From an uncultured Clostridia bacterium (lineage in GTDB: Bacteria > Bacillota > Clostridia > Christensenellales > UBA1242), in the NCBI GenBank assembly GCA_934725795.1, contig CAKVCF010000010.1:1-13091 (forward strand): a stretch of 13,091 bases of DNA, given 5' to 3'. Position 1 is the first letter of the stretch. Every line of letters begins with the position of its first letter. Positions 7,662-13,091 of this stretch are shown in pieces. The notes under the pieces were generated by a model that ran no database searches, had not been told where the DNA came from, and worked only from the letters and a program-made list of their open reading frames with translations. A program made the translations under genes and the position numbers.

Positions 7662-8606
7662 ATGATTCAAACTGGCAAAATAGATGACTTATCTTCGATT
7701 GTGGAAAGATATGCAAAATATCAAAAAGTGATGCTGATATTCGACCAATTCGCATCTAATTTGCAAATTGCAGAAGTCCACCAAACAATAAAAGAATTGT
7801 GTATATTCAATCAAATTGATATCAGCATAAACACTGGCAATGAAACACAAAACCAAGATTTAAATGAAATTTACAATGGCTATAAAATGCTAATTTTTTT
7901 GTGTGCCCCTGAAACGGTTATTGGTTTAAAACTTAATTTAGAAGAATTTGTTAATGTTTATATCTGTCAAAACGCAATTTTACCATATTGTTTGAACAAA
8001 AATTATGCCATAAGCCAAGCACAAACTTTTTTGTTGCAACAAACCAACAAGCTTGATAAATCAGCCTTTTCAAGTTTGGCTTTTAATTGTTTTTATAATT
8101 ATCTTTTAGATGTTTACACTCAAGCGGAAACAAACTTTAATATTGATATGCAGGAGTTTTCCAACCGCAATTTGCTGTCCGCCTTTGGCACACTAGACAC
8201 AAATTTTAAGTTTGTAGACGTTGAAATTGTTGCAAATTCAAACCTAGATTATCGCACTTTGCCGATTGTCGATTTTGTGTTGCTCGCTGGGTTTGAAGCA
8301 TTTTTTGCAGGTGTAAAACAGCACAATTTTTTGTTTGCAGATTTATACAAGGCAGCAAAAAGTAATCCACAACTTATAAACAAATATTACGCGCTCAGCC
8401 AAAATGATGCAATACTTACAATGGTGGATCTTGATTTTAATTTTTTGCAAAACAAATTGAACATTGCAAAACAAACTGTGCATCAGTTTTTGCAAATTTT
8501 ACAAACTGATGATGTGCTTAAAATCGTCCAAGCGGTTAAACTTTATGCAAAAAACAGCACTGGCATTTTAAATTATCTTTATTTATACAATGTTTTTGAA
8601 ACTTAA
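7662..8606 (+). CDS. Hypothetical protein, possibly a degenerate dehydroquinate-synthase/Fe-alcohol-dehydrogenase-like fold
   Basis: I do not recognise this 314-residue protein. No signal peptide or clear membrane segment is present, so it is probably cytoplasmic. The N-terminal 120 residues alternate strands and helices: 'KVMLIF' (22-27), 'IDISINTG' (52-59), 'KMLIFLCAPETVIGLKL' (75-91). This order is reminiscent of the nucleotide-binding half of iron-dependent alcohol dehydrogenases and dehydroquinate or glycerol-1-phosphate dehydrogenases. The glycine-rich GGGS cofactor motif is absent, as are the histidine metal ligands, so any relationship would be to a non-catalytic or strongly diverged member. 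The C-terminal half is helical and rich in Asn, Gln, Leu and Phe. There is no ribosome binding site before ATG 7662, in contrast to its neighbours, and an extended -10 sits where a leaderless transcript would begin. It is divergent from acpP. The fold suggestion is weak. Confidence 0.72.
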   Translation: MIQTGKIDDLSSIVERYAKYQKVMLIFDQFASNLQIAEVHQTIKELCIFNQIDISINTGNETQNQDLNEIYNGYKMLIFLCAPETVIGLKLNLEEFVNVYICQNAILPYCLNKNYAISQAQTFLLQQTNKLDKSAFSSLAFNCFYNYLLDVYTQAETNFNIDMQEFSNRNLLSAFGTLDTNFKFVDVEIVANSNLDYRTLPIVDFVLLAGFEAFFAGVKQHNFLFADLYKAAKSNPQLINKYYALSQNDAILTMVDLDFNFLQNKLNIAKQTVHQFLQILQTDDVLKIVQAVKLYAKNSTGILNYLYLYNVFET

Positions 8607-8712
8607 ATAACAAACAACATAAACACCGCAAAAATATAAACATAACATACACACAACAAACAATAAAACAACTCATAAACAAAATCACAAATAGCAACAC
8701 AAATAATATAAG
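8607..8712. other. A/C-rich, G-depleted intergenic stretch
   Basis: The 106 bases directly after the 314-residue protein gene contain only three G on the plus strand and are made mainly of AAC, ACA and ATA words. Two plus-strand frames are broken by stops. The third is open for about 40 codons without a start codon. No gene is supported here. Confidence 0.6.
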
Positions 8713-8744
8713 CAACATGTAACTGCATGTAGTGGTGTTGTTTT
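8713..8744 (+). terminator. Weak candidate terminator
   Basis: CAACA (8713-8717) can pair with TGTTG (8736-8740), followed by TTTT. An alternative inner hairpin pairs ACATG (8715-8719) with CATGT (8726-8730). Both stems are only 5 bp, so this is a weak call for the end of the upstream transcript. Confidence 0.3.
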
Positions 8745-8750
8745 AAAACA

Positions 8751-8780
8751 AAATCTTTAAAATCTTGCAGTTTAAGATTT
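8751..8780. repeat. Three AAATCTT half-sites upstream of the YwmB-like gene
   Basis: AAATCTT occurs at 8751-8757 and 8760-8766 in direct orientation and as its inverse AAGATTT at 8774-8780. The last two form a 7-bp dyad with a 7-base spacer. It overlaps the candidate sporulation promoter, so it could be an operator or a simple hairpin. Confidence 0.4.
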
Positions 8781-8797
8781 GCAAATAGGGCAAATAT
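8770..8797 (+). promoter_or_regulatory. Candidate sigma-F/sigma-G type promoter of the YwmB-like gene
   Basis: GTTTA (8770-8774), 14-base spacer, GGCAAATAT (8789-8797). It resembles the GYWTA and GGnnAnAnT elements known for forespore sigma-F/sigma-G promoters. The same arrangement and spacing precede the next gene. A start near 8804 would give an almost leaderless mRNA beginning at the second ATG. Confidence 0.45.
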
Positions 8798-9217
8798 ATG
8801 AATATGAAAAAAATTTGGCTAATGCTTTTCATATTCGTTTTTTTATTGTGTGGGCAAAAACAACCACGTTTTAGTTTGTTGCAATATTTTGACGGCGATT
8901 ATTTGGCATATACAACAACTGCAGATATTGATTCAACAAACCTTGGAATATGTTTCCAAACCACAAATGTAAAGGCAACAAACAAGATAGGTGAAAGCAT
9001 AACAATCCAAAATTTTGAGCCAGCCAATGCAATAAAAACTTTGCAGGCTAAGGTTGTTAAAACTGAATACTTGCCAACTGGTGCAACAGTGATTTATGCA
9101 TATTCAAGTCTTGTGCCAAATAGTGTTACTGTGGACGGCAAACAGGTTAATTTGCAAATTGCTTATTATGAAACTCACACCATTATAGGTTGGCCACTTA
9201 TTGTAGGCAGTTTTTAA
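8798..9217 (+). CDS. Secreted or anchored YwmB-like protein, sporulation neighbourhood
   Basis: This 139-residue protein has a short basic start and a hydrophobic segment (about residues 6-18), so it is membrane-anchored or exported. The C-terminal part has 'TVIYAYSSLV' (97-106) and 'VNLQIAYYE' (117-125), then 'TIIGWPLIVGSF' at the end. It recalls the closing strands of YwmB, a TATA-binding-protein-like domain protein; in Bacillus its gene lies near murAA, spoIID and spoIIQ. Here it sits 83 bases before a spoIIQ-like gene, which supports the link. The protein is much shorter than typical YwmB, so perhaps only one half of the fold is present. Two starts are possible: ATG 8798 with a weak AGGG site (8787-8790), or ATG 8804 (MKKIWL), which coincides with the predicted transcript start. 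murA and spoIID are not seen nearby. Biochemical role unknown. Confidence 0.75.
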   Translation: MNMKKIWLMLFIFVFLLCGQKQPRFSLLQYFDGDYLAYTTTADIDSTNLGICFQTTNVKATNKIGESITIQNFEPANAIKTLQAKVVKTEYLPTGATVIYAYSSLVPNSVTVDGKQVNLQIAYYETHTIIGWPLIVGSF

Positions 9218-9253
9218 AAAACACCAACACAAGCACAAATTTTAAATTTTGTT

Positions 9254-9281
9254 GTTTAAAAGTTTTCAAGTTGGTCAATAT
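9254..9281 (+). promoter_or_regulatory. Candidate sigma-F/sigma-G type promoter of spoIIQ
   Basis: GTTTA (9254-9258), 14-base spacer, GGTCAATAT (9273-9281). The predicted transcript start near 9288 lies just before the ribosome binding site AGGAGG (9290-9295). spoIIQ is a sigma-F target in Bacillus and Clostridioides, which fits. The same element precedes the upstream gene. Confidence 0.5.
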
Positions 9282-9300
9282 CAGTTTGTAGGAGGGGAAA

Positions 9301-9888
9301 ATGGAAAAATCAAACACCCAACAAAAGAAGAATATCGTTATTAATTATGTGTATGCAAGTTTAATTGCTTTGCTTGTGATTGCTTGTGCCGTAACCATTG
9401 CAATGACAACCAGTGCTAATTCAAAAAATAATGGTGAAGTTGGTGGTGGAGATACTCCAGTTGCGGTTGTTACTTATGTTGTGCCAATGAAAAACGCCAC
9501 AATCCAAAAGGACTATTCCAACACAGAATTGCAGTTTAACGATACAATGAAGCAATGGGAAATGCACAAAGCAATAGATTTTCTTGCAGGGGAAGAAACA
9601 AACGTATTTGCGGTTGCTGACGGCACAGTTTCAAATGTTTACACAAACTATTTAGAAGGCACAGTTATTGAAATTACTCACAAAAATGGTTTGGTTTCAG
9701 TTTACAAATCTTTGGCTGAAAATCCAAGCGTTGCAACAGGTGATAAAGTGAGTGCTGGTCAAGTTATCGGCGTTGCAAGTTCAACTATGTCGCAAGAGCT
9801 TAACGCAGGCAATCATTTGCACTTTGAAATGAGATTAAATGGTGCAAAGGTTGACCCTAACAACTATATTGACCTTGGCACAAAATAA
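9301..9888 (+). CDS. spoIIQ: Stage II sporulation protein SpoIIQ-like, M23/LytM domain
   Basis: This 195-residue forespore-type membrane protein has one transmembrane segment (about residues 15-37), a Ser/Gly-rich linker and an external LytM domain (about 60-190). SpoIIQ in the forespore outer face pairs with mother-cell SpoIIIAH to form the engulfment channel. The segment 'HKNGLVSVYKSLAE' (127-140) and 'GDKVSAGQVIG' (147-157) follow the SpoIIQ pattern, in which the YxHL histidine of active M23 endopeptidases is replaced (YQSL in Bacillus, YKSL here). Unlike Bacillus SpoIIQ, the zinc ligands appear intact: H89 and D93 in 'HKAID' and H174 in 'HLHFE', as reported for clostridial SpoIIQ. ATG 9301 has a strong AGGAGG site five bases upstream. 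The gene follows a YwmB-like gene and precedes a terminator. A general M23 envelope peptidase is the main alternative. Confidence 0.82.
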   Translation: MEKSNTQQKKNIVINYVYASLIALLVIACAVTIAMTTSANSKNNGEVGGGDTPVAVVTYVVPMKNATIQKDYSNTELQFNDTMKQWEMHKAIDFLAGEETNVFAVADGTVSNVYTNYLEGTVIEITHKNGLVSVYKSLAENPSVATGDKVSAGQVIGVASSTMSQELNAGNHLHFEMRLNGAKVDPNNYIDLGTK

Positions 9889-10004
9889 ACTTAATATAAC
9901 CTAAAAATTAATTAGAAAACACATAAGCATAAATTTGAATTAATCATTAAGTTAAAAGCATAATTCAAAAATGTTTAATGTAAGATAGTCGCAGTGCAAC
10001 AAAC

Positions 10005-10036
10005 AAAAAAATCAGGTCATTGACCCTGATTTTTTT
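10005..10036. terminator. Bidirectional rho-independent terminator
   Basis: A7-TCAGG (10005-10016) pairs perfectly with CCTGA-T7 (10025-10036), with a loop that can extend the stem (TCA/TGA). Runs of A and T on the two sides suit termination of spoIIQ from the left and the TasA-like gene from the right. The rest of 9889-10107 is AT-rich with no gene seen. Confidence 0.88.
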
Positions 10037-10107
10037 ACTAACATTGACAACAATTTTAAAGCATTAAAATATATATTATATCTTTAATAATTGCCATGTT
10101 AGTTTGT

Positions 10108-10704
10108 TTATTCACCAGCCACTGGTGAATATGTTGCTAACCAATCTGTTGGAGCAGTTGTCCATGTTGCGTTAGCAGCATTGTTGGCTTTTTGGATTGC
10201 TTCTACAACCACACTGATGTTATATGTTTTGTTTGCATCAGCGTTTGTTAAAGAGGTTGGCACAGTGATTGATGTTACAAAATCAGCTTTGCCATTTGCA
10301 GTCAAAGTGCCTTTGTAATAGTAGTAGTCATCTTCGCCTTTTTGCCAAGTGTCGGTTGTTGTTGCTTCCACGGTTGTGCTTGCACCTTCAGCGCTTGTGA
10401 TTGTAAGTTTTGCCCTAACCAAAGCATCAGTTGTGTTTGCTGGCGCACTTACACCAATTGCTTGATTGTAAACACTGCCTGGCAATGCTTTGCCTGAAAA
10501 TGTAAGGGCAGAAACAGACGCTCCACCTTGTGTGATATTGATTGTTACGGGTTCGCCTAAAGTGATATCACCAGTTACATTTGCTGTGCCAGTGAAGAAC
10601 GCTAAAGCAATACCAACACCGATTGCAGCAATCAATAAAACAGATAAAGCCACAATGGCGATTGTAGAGCCGCTTGCACGTCTTTTAGTTTGTGTGTTTG
10701 CCAT
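10108..10704 (-). CDS. TasA/CalY-like secreted protein with SipW-type signal
   Basis: This 198-residue protein has a basic N-terminus (KRR at 7-9), a hydrophobic segment (about 14-35) and a probable cleavage site after 'IALA' (32-35), followed by 'FFTGTANVTGDI' (36-47). This layout, 'LPGSVYNQ' (74-81), 'DALVRAKLTI' (93-102), a Trp then 'DDYYYYKGTL' (125-134) and 'VVVEAIQKANN' (165-175) match the TasA/CotN/camelysin group. Members are extracellular beta-sandwich proteins, and several build biofilm fibres or spore-coat components. The mature part is Thr/Ala-rich and acidic, without cysteine. The start has AAGGAG (10711-10716) six bases before ATG 10704. No sipW-like signal peptidase or second fibre gene lies in the window. 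It is transcribed in the same direction as the PrsA-like gene but separated from it by a terminator. A fibre-forming role is inferred. Confidence 0.78.
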   Translation of the reverse strand: MANTQTKRRASGSTIAIVALSVLLIAAIGVGIALAFFTGTANVTGDITLGEPVTINITQGGASVSALTFSGKALPGSVYNQAIGVSAPANTTDALVRAKLTITSAEGASTTVEATTTDTWQKGEDDYYYYKGTLTANGKADFVTSITVPTSLTNADANKTYNISVVVEAIQKANNAANATWTTAPTDWLATYSPVAGE

Positions 10705-10818
10705 AAAATTCTCCTTTTTTGATGTACACTGCTATTTTGTGGACTAGGCAAAATTTTATGCAAAATTTAAAAAATTGTTGTAAGTACTTAAAAATTTGTC
10801 CAAATTTATAACAATAAA

Positions 10819-10844
10819 AAAAGACCAAAGGTAATTGGTCTTTT
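10819..10844 (-). terminator. Rho-independent terminator of the PrsA-like gene
   Basis: Stem AAAAGACCAA (10819-10828) pairs with TTGGTCTTTT (10835-10844), loop of six. Read on the minus strand the hairpin ends in a T-run of seven (10822 down to 10816), 22 bases after the stop codon. Confidence 0.88.
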
Positions 10845-10866
10845 AATATTTAAATTAGTAATGGAT

Positions 10867-12837
10867 TTACAAACTTGTTTTTGTTGAGTTAAGTCTTGTT
10901 TTGTAAATTTTTGCTGGATTTGTTTTACGCATTTCGGCAATTAATTCATTTTCTCTTGCTGTGTAACCAGTTGATGTTGCATAAACTTCAGTTGAACTTG
11001 ATGCAGGGTAAACCAAATCAAACAATTTGTCAAAATATGTTTGGTGTGTAAGTGGGTTGATTTCCATTTTGTATAAGTTATTGTTATTGTAAGTTACGGT
11101 ATAATAATCGGTTTTATCTGTTGTAACAACAGTTTTTGTGGCATCAGTATAATATGTGAAGCGTTGTCGGTTTGATGATGCAATATCAGCACTATCAAAT
11201 TCGCCATAAGGAATATCAAACATATCAACTTCACCAACATAATACAACAAGTGAATACCGTATGAAGTTATGCACATAACATCGCCATTTTTGCTGTCAG
11301 TATTTGTTGTTGAAGATGTCATATCACCTGGGCGACCGTTTGTCATCAAACGTACGGCTTCGTCAGTAAATGCTGTTTCCATTGCACTGTTACCATTTGT
11401 GCCAACAACATAAGGCATGCCTTGGCTTAATGTTGCAGTGTCGCCAGTGTATTTGAACATAAATGTTACAAATTCATCCATGCTGCTAATTGTGTTGTAT
11501 TCAGCCAAAATTTCGTTTAATGAAACTGCTTCAGCATCTTCATCAATCAAACCTGTTGAAGCATTGCGTGCAGTTGCTGTTGTTTTAGCAATTATTGCAT
11601 CATATTGTGCACGATATTGTGCGTCAGATAAATTGTAAATATCTTTTGCTTTTTCTAAATTTTTGATTGCTGTTGTTTGTTCATCACTAAATTTGATAAG
11701 AGTGTGAATAAAGTAACCAAATTGAGTGTCTGCTTCACCATTTTCGCCATCGTTTAAGATAGGGTGATATAAAATGTCGTCAGCCTTTGTGCCAGCATCT
11801 TTCATTGCTGATTTGTAACTATCAATGTTGTTTGCGTATTTGTTATAACCAGTTCTGACCAATGACACATATTTATCAAGCAATGCGGTGATAGATAACT
11901 CACCAGAAGCATTTTTAAGATAGTTTGTGCGTACGTTGGTTAAGTATAAAGATTTGATTTTGTCGTTATATGCTTTTTTGAAATATCTTTTAATCAAATC
12001 TTTAGTTACAGTGTTATATGCTTTACCATTTTCATCCCTTAAATATTTTTCGCCGTCAATCAAATCTTGGCTTAAAAGGGCAATGGCTTTGTTGTAAATT
12101 TCAGTTTGTTTTTCTTCATTTTCAAGTGAAGTGTTAAATTTATCAAAATATGTTGAGATAACAAGGTCAAGTGTAGAGTCTGCTTCAAAATCAGTTAAAG
12201 TGCTCATTCTATTTGCGCCAAGCACGCAATCAAATGAAGGTTCTTCTTGTTCAACATAAACAATATAATCAACAGTTTCAGCGAAATCGGTTGGTTCTGT
12301 TGAAACGGTTTCTTTTGTGTTGTCTGTATAATAAACAGTTTTAGTTTTAAGTTCAGCACGTTTACCTTTAAGCACAGTGTTGTAATCTGCATATTTGTAA
12401 GCAGTCTCACTGTTGCTATCTTCAGTGCTATCTTCCACTTTAACATCTAAAATACGTTTTGCTTGTTTAACATAGTCAGCCATTGTGCTGTCCATAGAAT
12501 CAAACAACTCTTCAATAGCGGTGTTAACTTGATATGGTGTTGGCTTGTATTCTGTTTTGCTGTGTGCGTATTGGTAAAGTGATTCTCTGTCCATCAAAAG
12601 GTTAAGAGTTTCAGCCATAGCTTCTTTTTCAGTTTTGCCAAGTTGATTTACATAATAACTGTTACCGTAACTATTGTAAGCAGAAAGCAATTCATACCTT
12701 GTAATATGAGTGTCGCCAACAGTGGCAACGGTTTCGTTATAATATTTCACACGGCTAACTTCAAAGCCAGCACAGCCTGTTAAAGCACAAGTGATTAATA
12801 ACAATAAGCATAAGATAAAAGTGTTAAATTTTTTCAT
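10867..12837 (-). CDS. Large PrsA/SurA-like lipoprotein, putative extracytoplasmic foldase
   Basis: This 656-residue lipoprotein probably assists folding of exported proteins at the outer face of the membrane. The signal peptide ends in lipobox 'LTGC' (19-22), with Cys22 as lipid anchor. A SurA/PrsA N-terminal element follows: 'ETVATVGDTHITRYELLSAY' (35-54), then a helical chaperone region. Near the C-terminus, 'TDEAVRLMTNGRPGDMTSS' (491-509) and 'MCITSYGIHLLYYVGEVD' (521-538) follow the closing part of a parvulin prolyl isomerase domain ('...aL..G..S......GyHii.v'). The family is usually about 300 residues, so this is twice the common size. Two similar 'YYTD.TK' segments (168-191 and 561-583) form an internal repeat. 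ATG 12837 is chosen because GGAGAA (12841-12846) sits just before it; an in-frame ATG at 12861 lacks such a site. Whether the isomerase is active cannot be judged. Confidence 0.82.
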   Translation of the reverse strand: MKKFNTFILCLLLLITCALTGCAGFEVSRVKYYNETVATVGDTHITRYELLSAYNSYGNSYYVNQLGKTEKEAMAETLNLLMDRESLYQYAHSKTEYKPTPYQVNTAIEELFDSMDSTMADYVKQAKRILDVKVEDSTEDSNSETAYKYADYNTVLKGKRAELKTKTVYYTDNTKETVSTEPTDFAETVDYIVYVEQEEPSFDCVLGANRMSTLTDFEADSTLDLVISTYFDKFNTSLENEEKQTEIYNKAIALLSQDLIDGEKYLRDENGKAYNTVTKDLIKRYFKKAYNDKIKSLYLTNVRTNYLKNASGELSITALLDKYVSLVRTGYNKYANNIDSYKSAMKDAGTKADDILYHPILNDGENGEADTQFGYFIHTLIKFSDEQTTAIKNLEKAKDIYNLSDAQYRAQYDAIIAKTTATARNASTGLIDEDAEAVSLNEILAEYNTISSMDEFVTFMFKYTGDTATLSQGMPYVVGTNGNSAMETAFTDEAVRLMTNGRPGDMTSSTTNTDSKNGDVMCITSYGIHLLYYVGEVDMFDIPYGEFDSADIASSNRQRFTYYTDATKTVVTTDKTDYYTVTYNNNNLYKMEINPLTHQTYFDKLFDLVYPASSSTEVYATSTGYTARENELIAEMRKTNPAKIYKTRLNSTKTSL

Positions 12838-12863
12838 TTTTTCTCCATTATAAAACTGCATTT

Positions 12864-12877
12864 GGCAAACATTTGCC
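12864..12877. repeat. GGCAAA-CA-TTTGCC dyad in the leader of the PrsA-like gene
   Basis: A perfect 6-bp inverted repeat with a 2-base centre, 27 bases upstream of the PrsA-like start codon. Dyads of this size with a tiny centre fit an operator better than an RNA hairpin, but there is no known regulator match. Confidence 0.4.
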
Positions 12878-12934
12878 TGATTTTGTTAAAGCAAACGGAT
12901 ATACCTAAATTGCTAACATTTGTTGCTGTTTTAT

Positions 12935-12963
12935 ATTATATATAAATTATGCTTAAAAATTGA
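12935..12963 (-). promoter_or_regulatory. Tentative promoter of the PrsA-like gene
   Basis: Read on the minus strand: TCAATT (12958-12963, poor match), 17-base spacer, TATAAT (12935-12940). The leader of about 90 bases would carry the dyad at 12864-12877. Confidence 0.3.
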
Positions 12964-12990
12964 TGTTTTTATGCAACGACTATTATTTTT

Positions 12991-13091
12991 TTACGCAACT
13001 TTAATTCTTTCTTCAATAAATGTTCTCATCTTATCCATTATTCTTTTTTCTAATCTTGATATATATGACTGAGATATTCCAAGTTTATCAG
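12991..13091 (-). CDS. C-terminus of a SigE/SigK-type sporulation sigma factor (partial)
   Basis: Only the last 32 residues before TAA (12991-12993) are visible; the rest lies beyond the right edge. The fragment 'DKLGISQSYISRLEKRI' is the recognition helix of sigma-70 region 4.2, which contacts the -35 promoter element. The 'SYISRLEKR' version is that of the mother-cell factors SigE and SigK. SigF and SigG have 'VQVSRLEK' or 'AQVSRLEK' instead. A short tail 'MDKMRTFIEERIKVA' follows. Which of the two factors this is cannot be decided from the fragment. No terminator is evident in the 150 bases between it and the PrsA-like gene, so readthrough into that gene is possible. Confidence 0.85.
   Translation of the reverse strand, partial: DKLGISQSYISRLEKRIMDKMRTFIEERIKVA

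Noticed and set aside
7521..7670. A longer acpP reading frame starting at 7670.
   Set aside because: The extra 50 residues do not fit carrier proteins, the region contains the promoter, and AGGAGG marks ATG 7520.
8536..8718. A 60-codon minus-strand reading frame encoding a very hydrophobic Cys-rich peptide.
   Set aside because: It overlaps the end of the 314-residue protein gene and the A/C-rich stretch. Its hydrophobicity follows from T/G-rich complement composition, and it has no ribosome binding site.
12847..12852. TATAAT on the minus strand just before the PrsA-like ribosome binding site.
   Set aside because: A transcript from it would start after the ribosome binding site, and there is no matching -35; likely chance in AT-rich DNA.
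12838..12861. An upstream ATG for the PrsA-like lipoprotein.
   Set aside because: It would place a charged extension before the lipoprotein signal peptide, and GGAGAA sits directly before ATG 12837.
1..13091. CRISPR arrays, insertion sequences, phage genes, toxin-antitoxin pairs or other defence modules.
   Set aside because: No regularly spaced repeats, transposase or integrase motifs, or paired small toxin-like genes were found; the content is housekeeping, envelope and sporulation.

Overview
The window is AT-rich (roughly one third G+C). Promoters are of Gram-positive sigma-A type, and most genes have strong AGGAGG-type ribosome binding sites. The genes include sporulation functions: a SpoIIQ-like protein, a YwmB-like protein and the tail of a SigE/SigK-type sigma factor. 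Together with a TasA-like secreted protein, a PrsA-like lipoprotein and FtsH, this points to an endospore-forming Firmicute, probably an anaerobic, perhaps uncultured, gut-type clostridium. The assignment rests on gene content and base composition only. No rRNA, tRNA, CRISPR array, insertion sequence or phage gene was seen.

Layout. 1-1467 (+): the end of a surface protein with an Ig-like module, then a secreted ComEC-type metallo-beta-lactamase-fold hydrolase, closed by a bidirectional terminator at 1501-1528. 1633-3632 (-): a two-gene unit of a CvpA-family membrane protein followed 2 bases later by tyrS, with a promoter near 3712-3740 and no T-box. 3633-4144: a non-coding divergent region. 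4145-6361 (+): ftsH with an unusual charged C-terminal tail. 6519-7109 (+): a membrane-anchored protein of unknown function with its own promoter and terminator. 7293-7520 (-): acpP, divergent from an unrecognised 314-residue protein (7662-8606, +) that appears to be leaderless.

8607-8797 holds a G-poor stretch and small repeats. 8798-9888 (+) is a sporulation pair, a YwmB-like protein and spoIIQ. Each is preceded by a near-identical GTTTA-N14-GGnnAATAT element that resembles a forespore sigma-F/sigma-G promoter. 10108-10704 (-) is a TasA-like secreted protein, 10867-12837 (-) a large PrsA/SurA-like lipoprotein, and 12991-13091 (-) the sigma factor C-terminus, cut by the window edge.

The genes combine housekeeping (tyrS, acpP, ftsH) with envelope biogenesis, protein quality control and sporulation. 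I see no convincing undescribed multi-gene system. The most interesting signals are the paired sporulation-type promoters, two probable leaderless starts, the extra SHOCT-like tail on FtsH, and an internal repeat in the PrsA-like lipoprotein.
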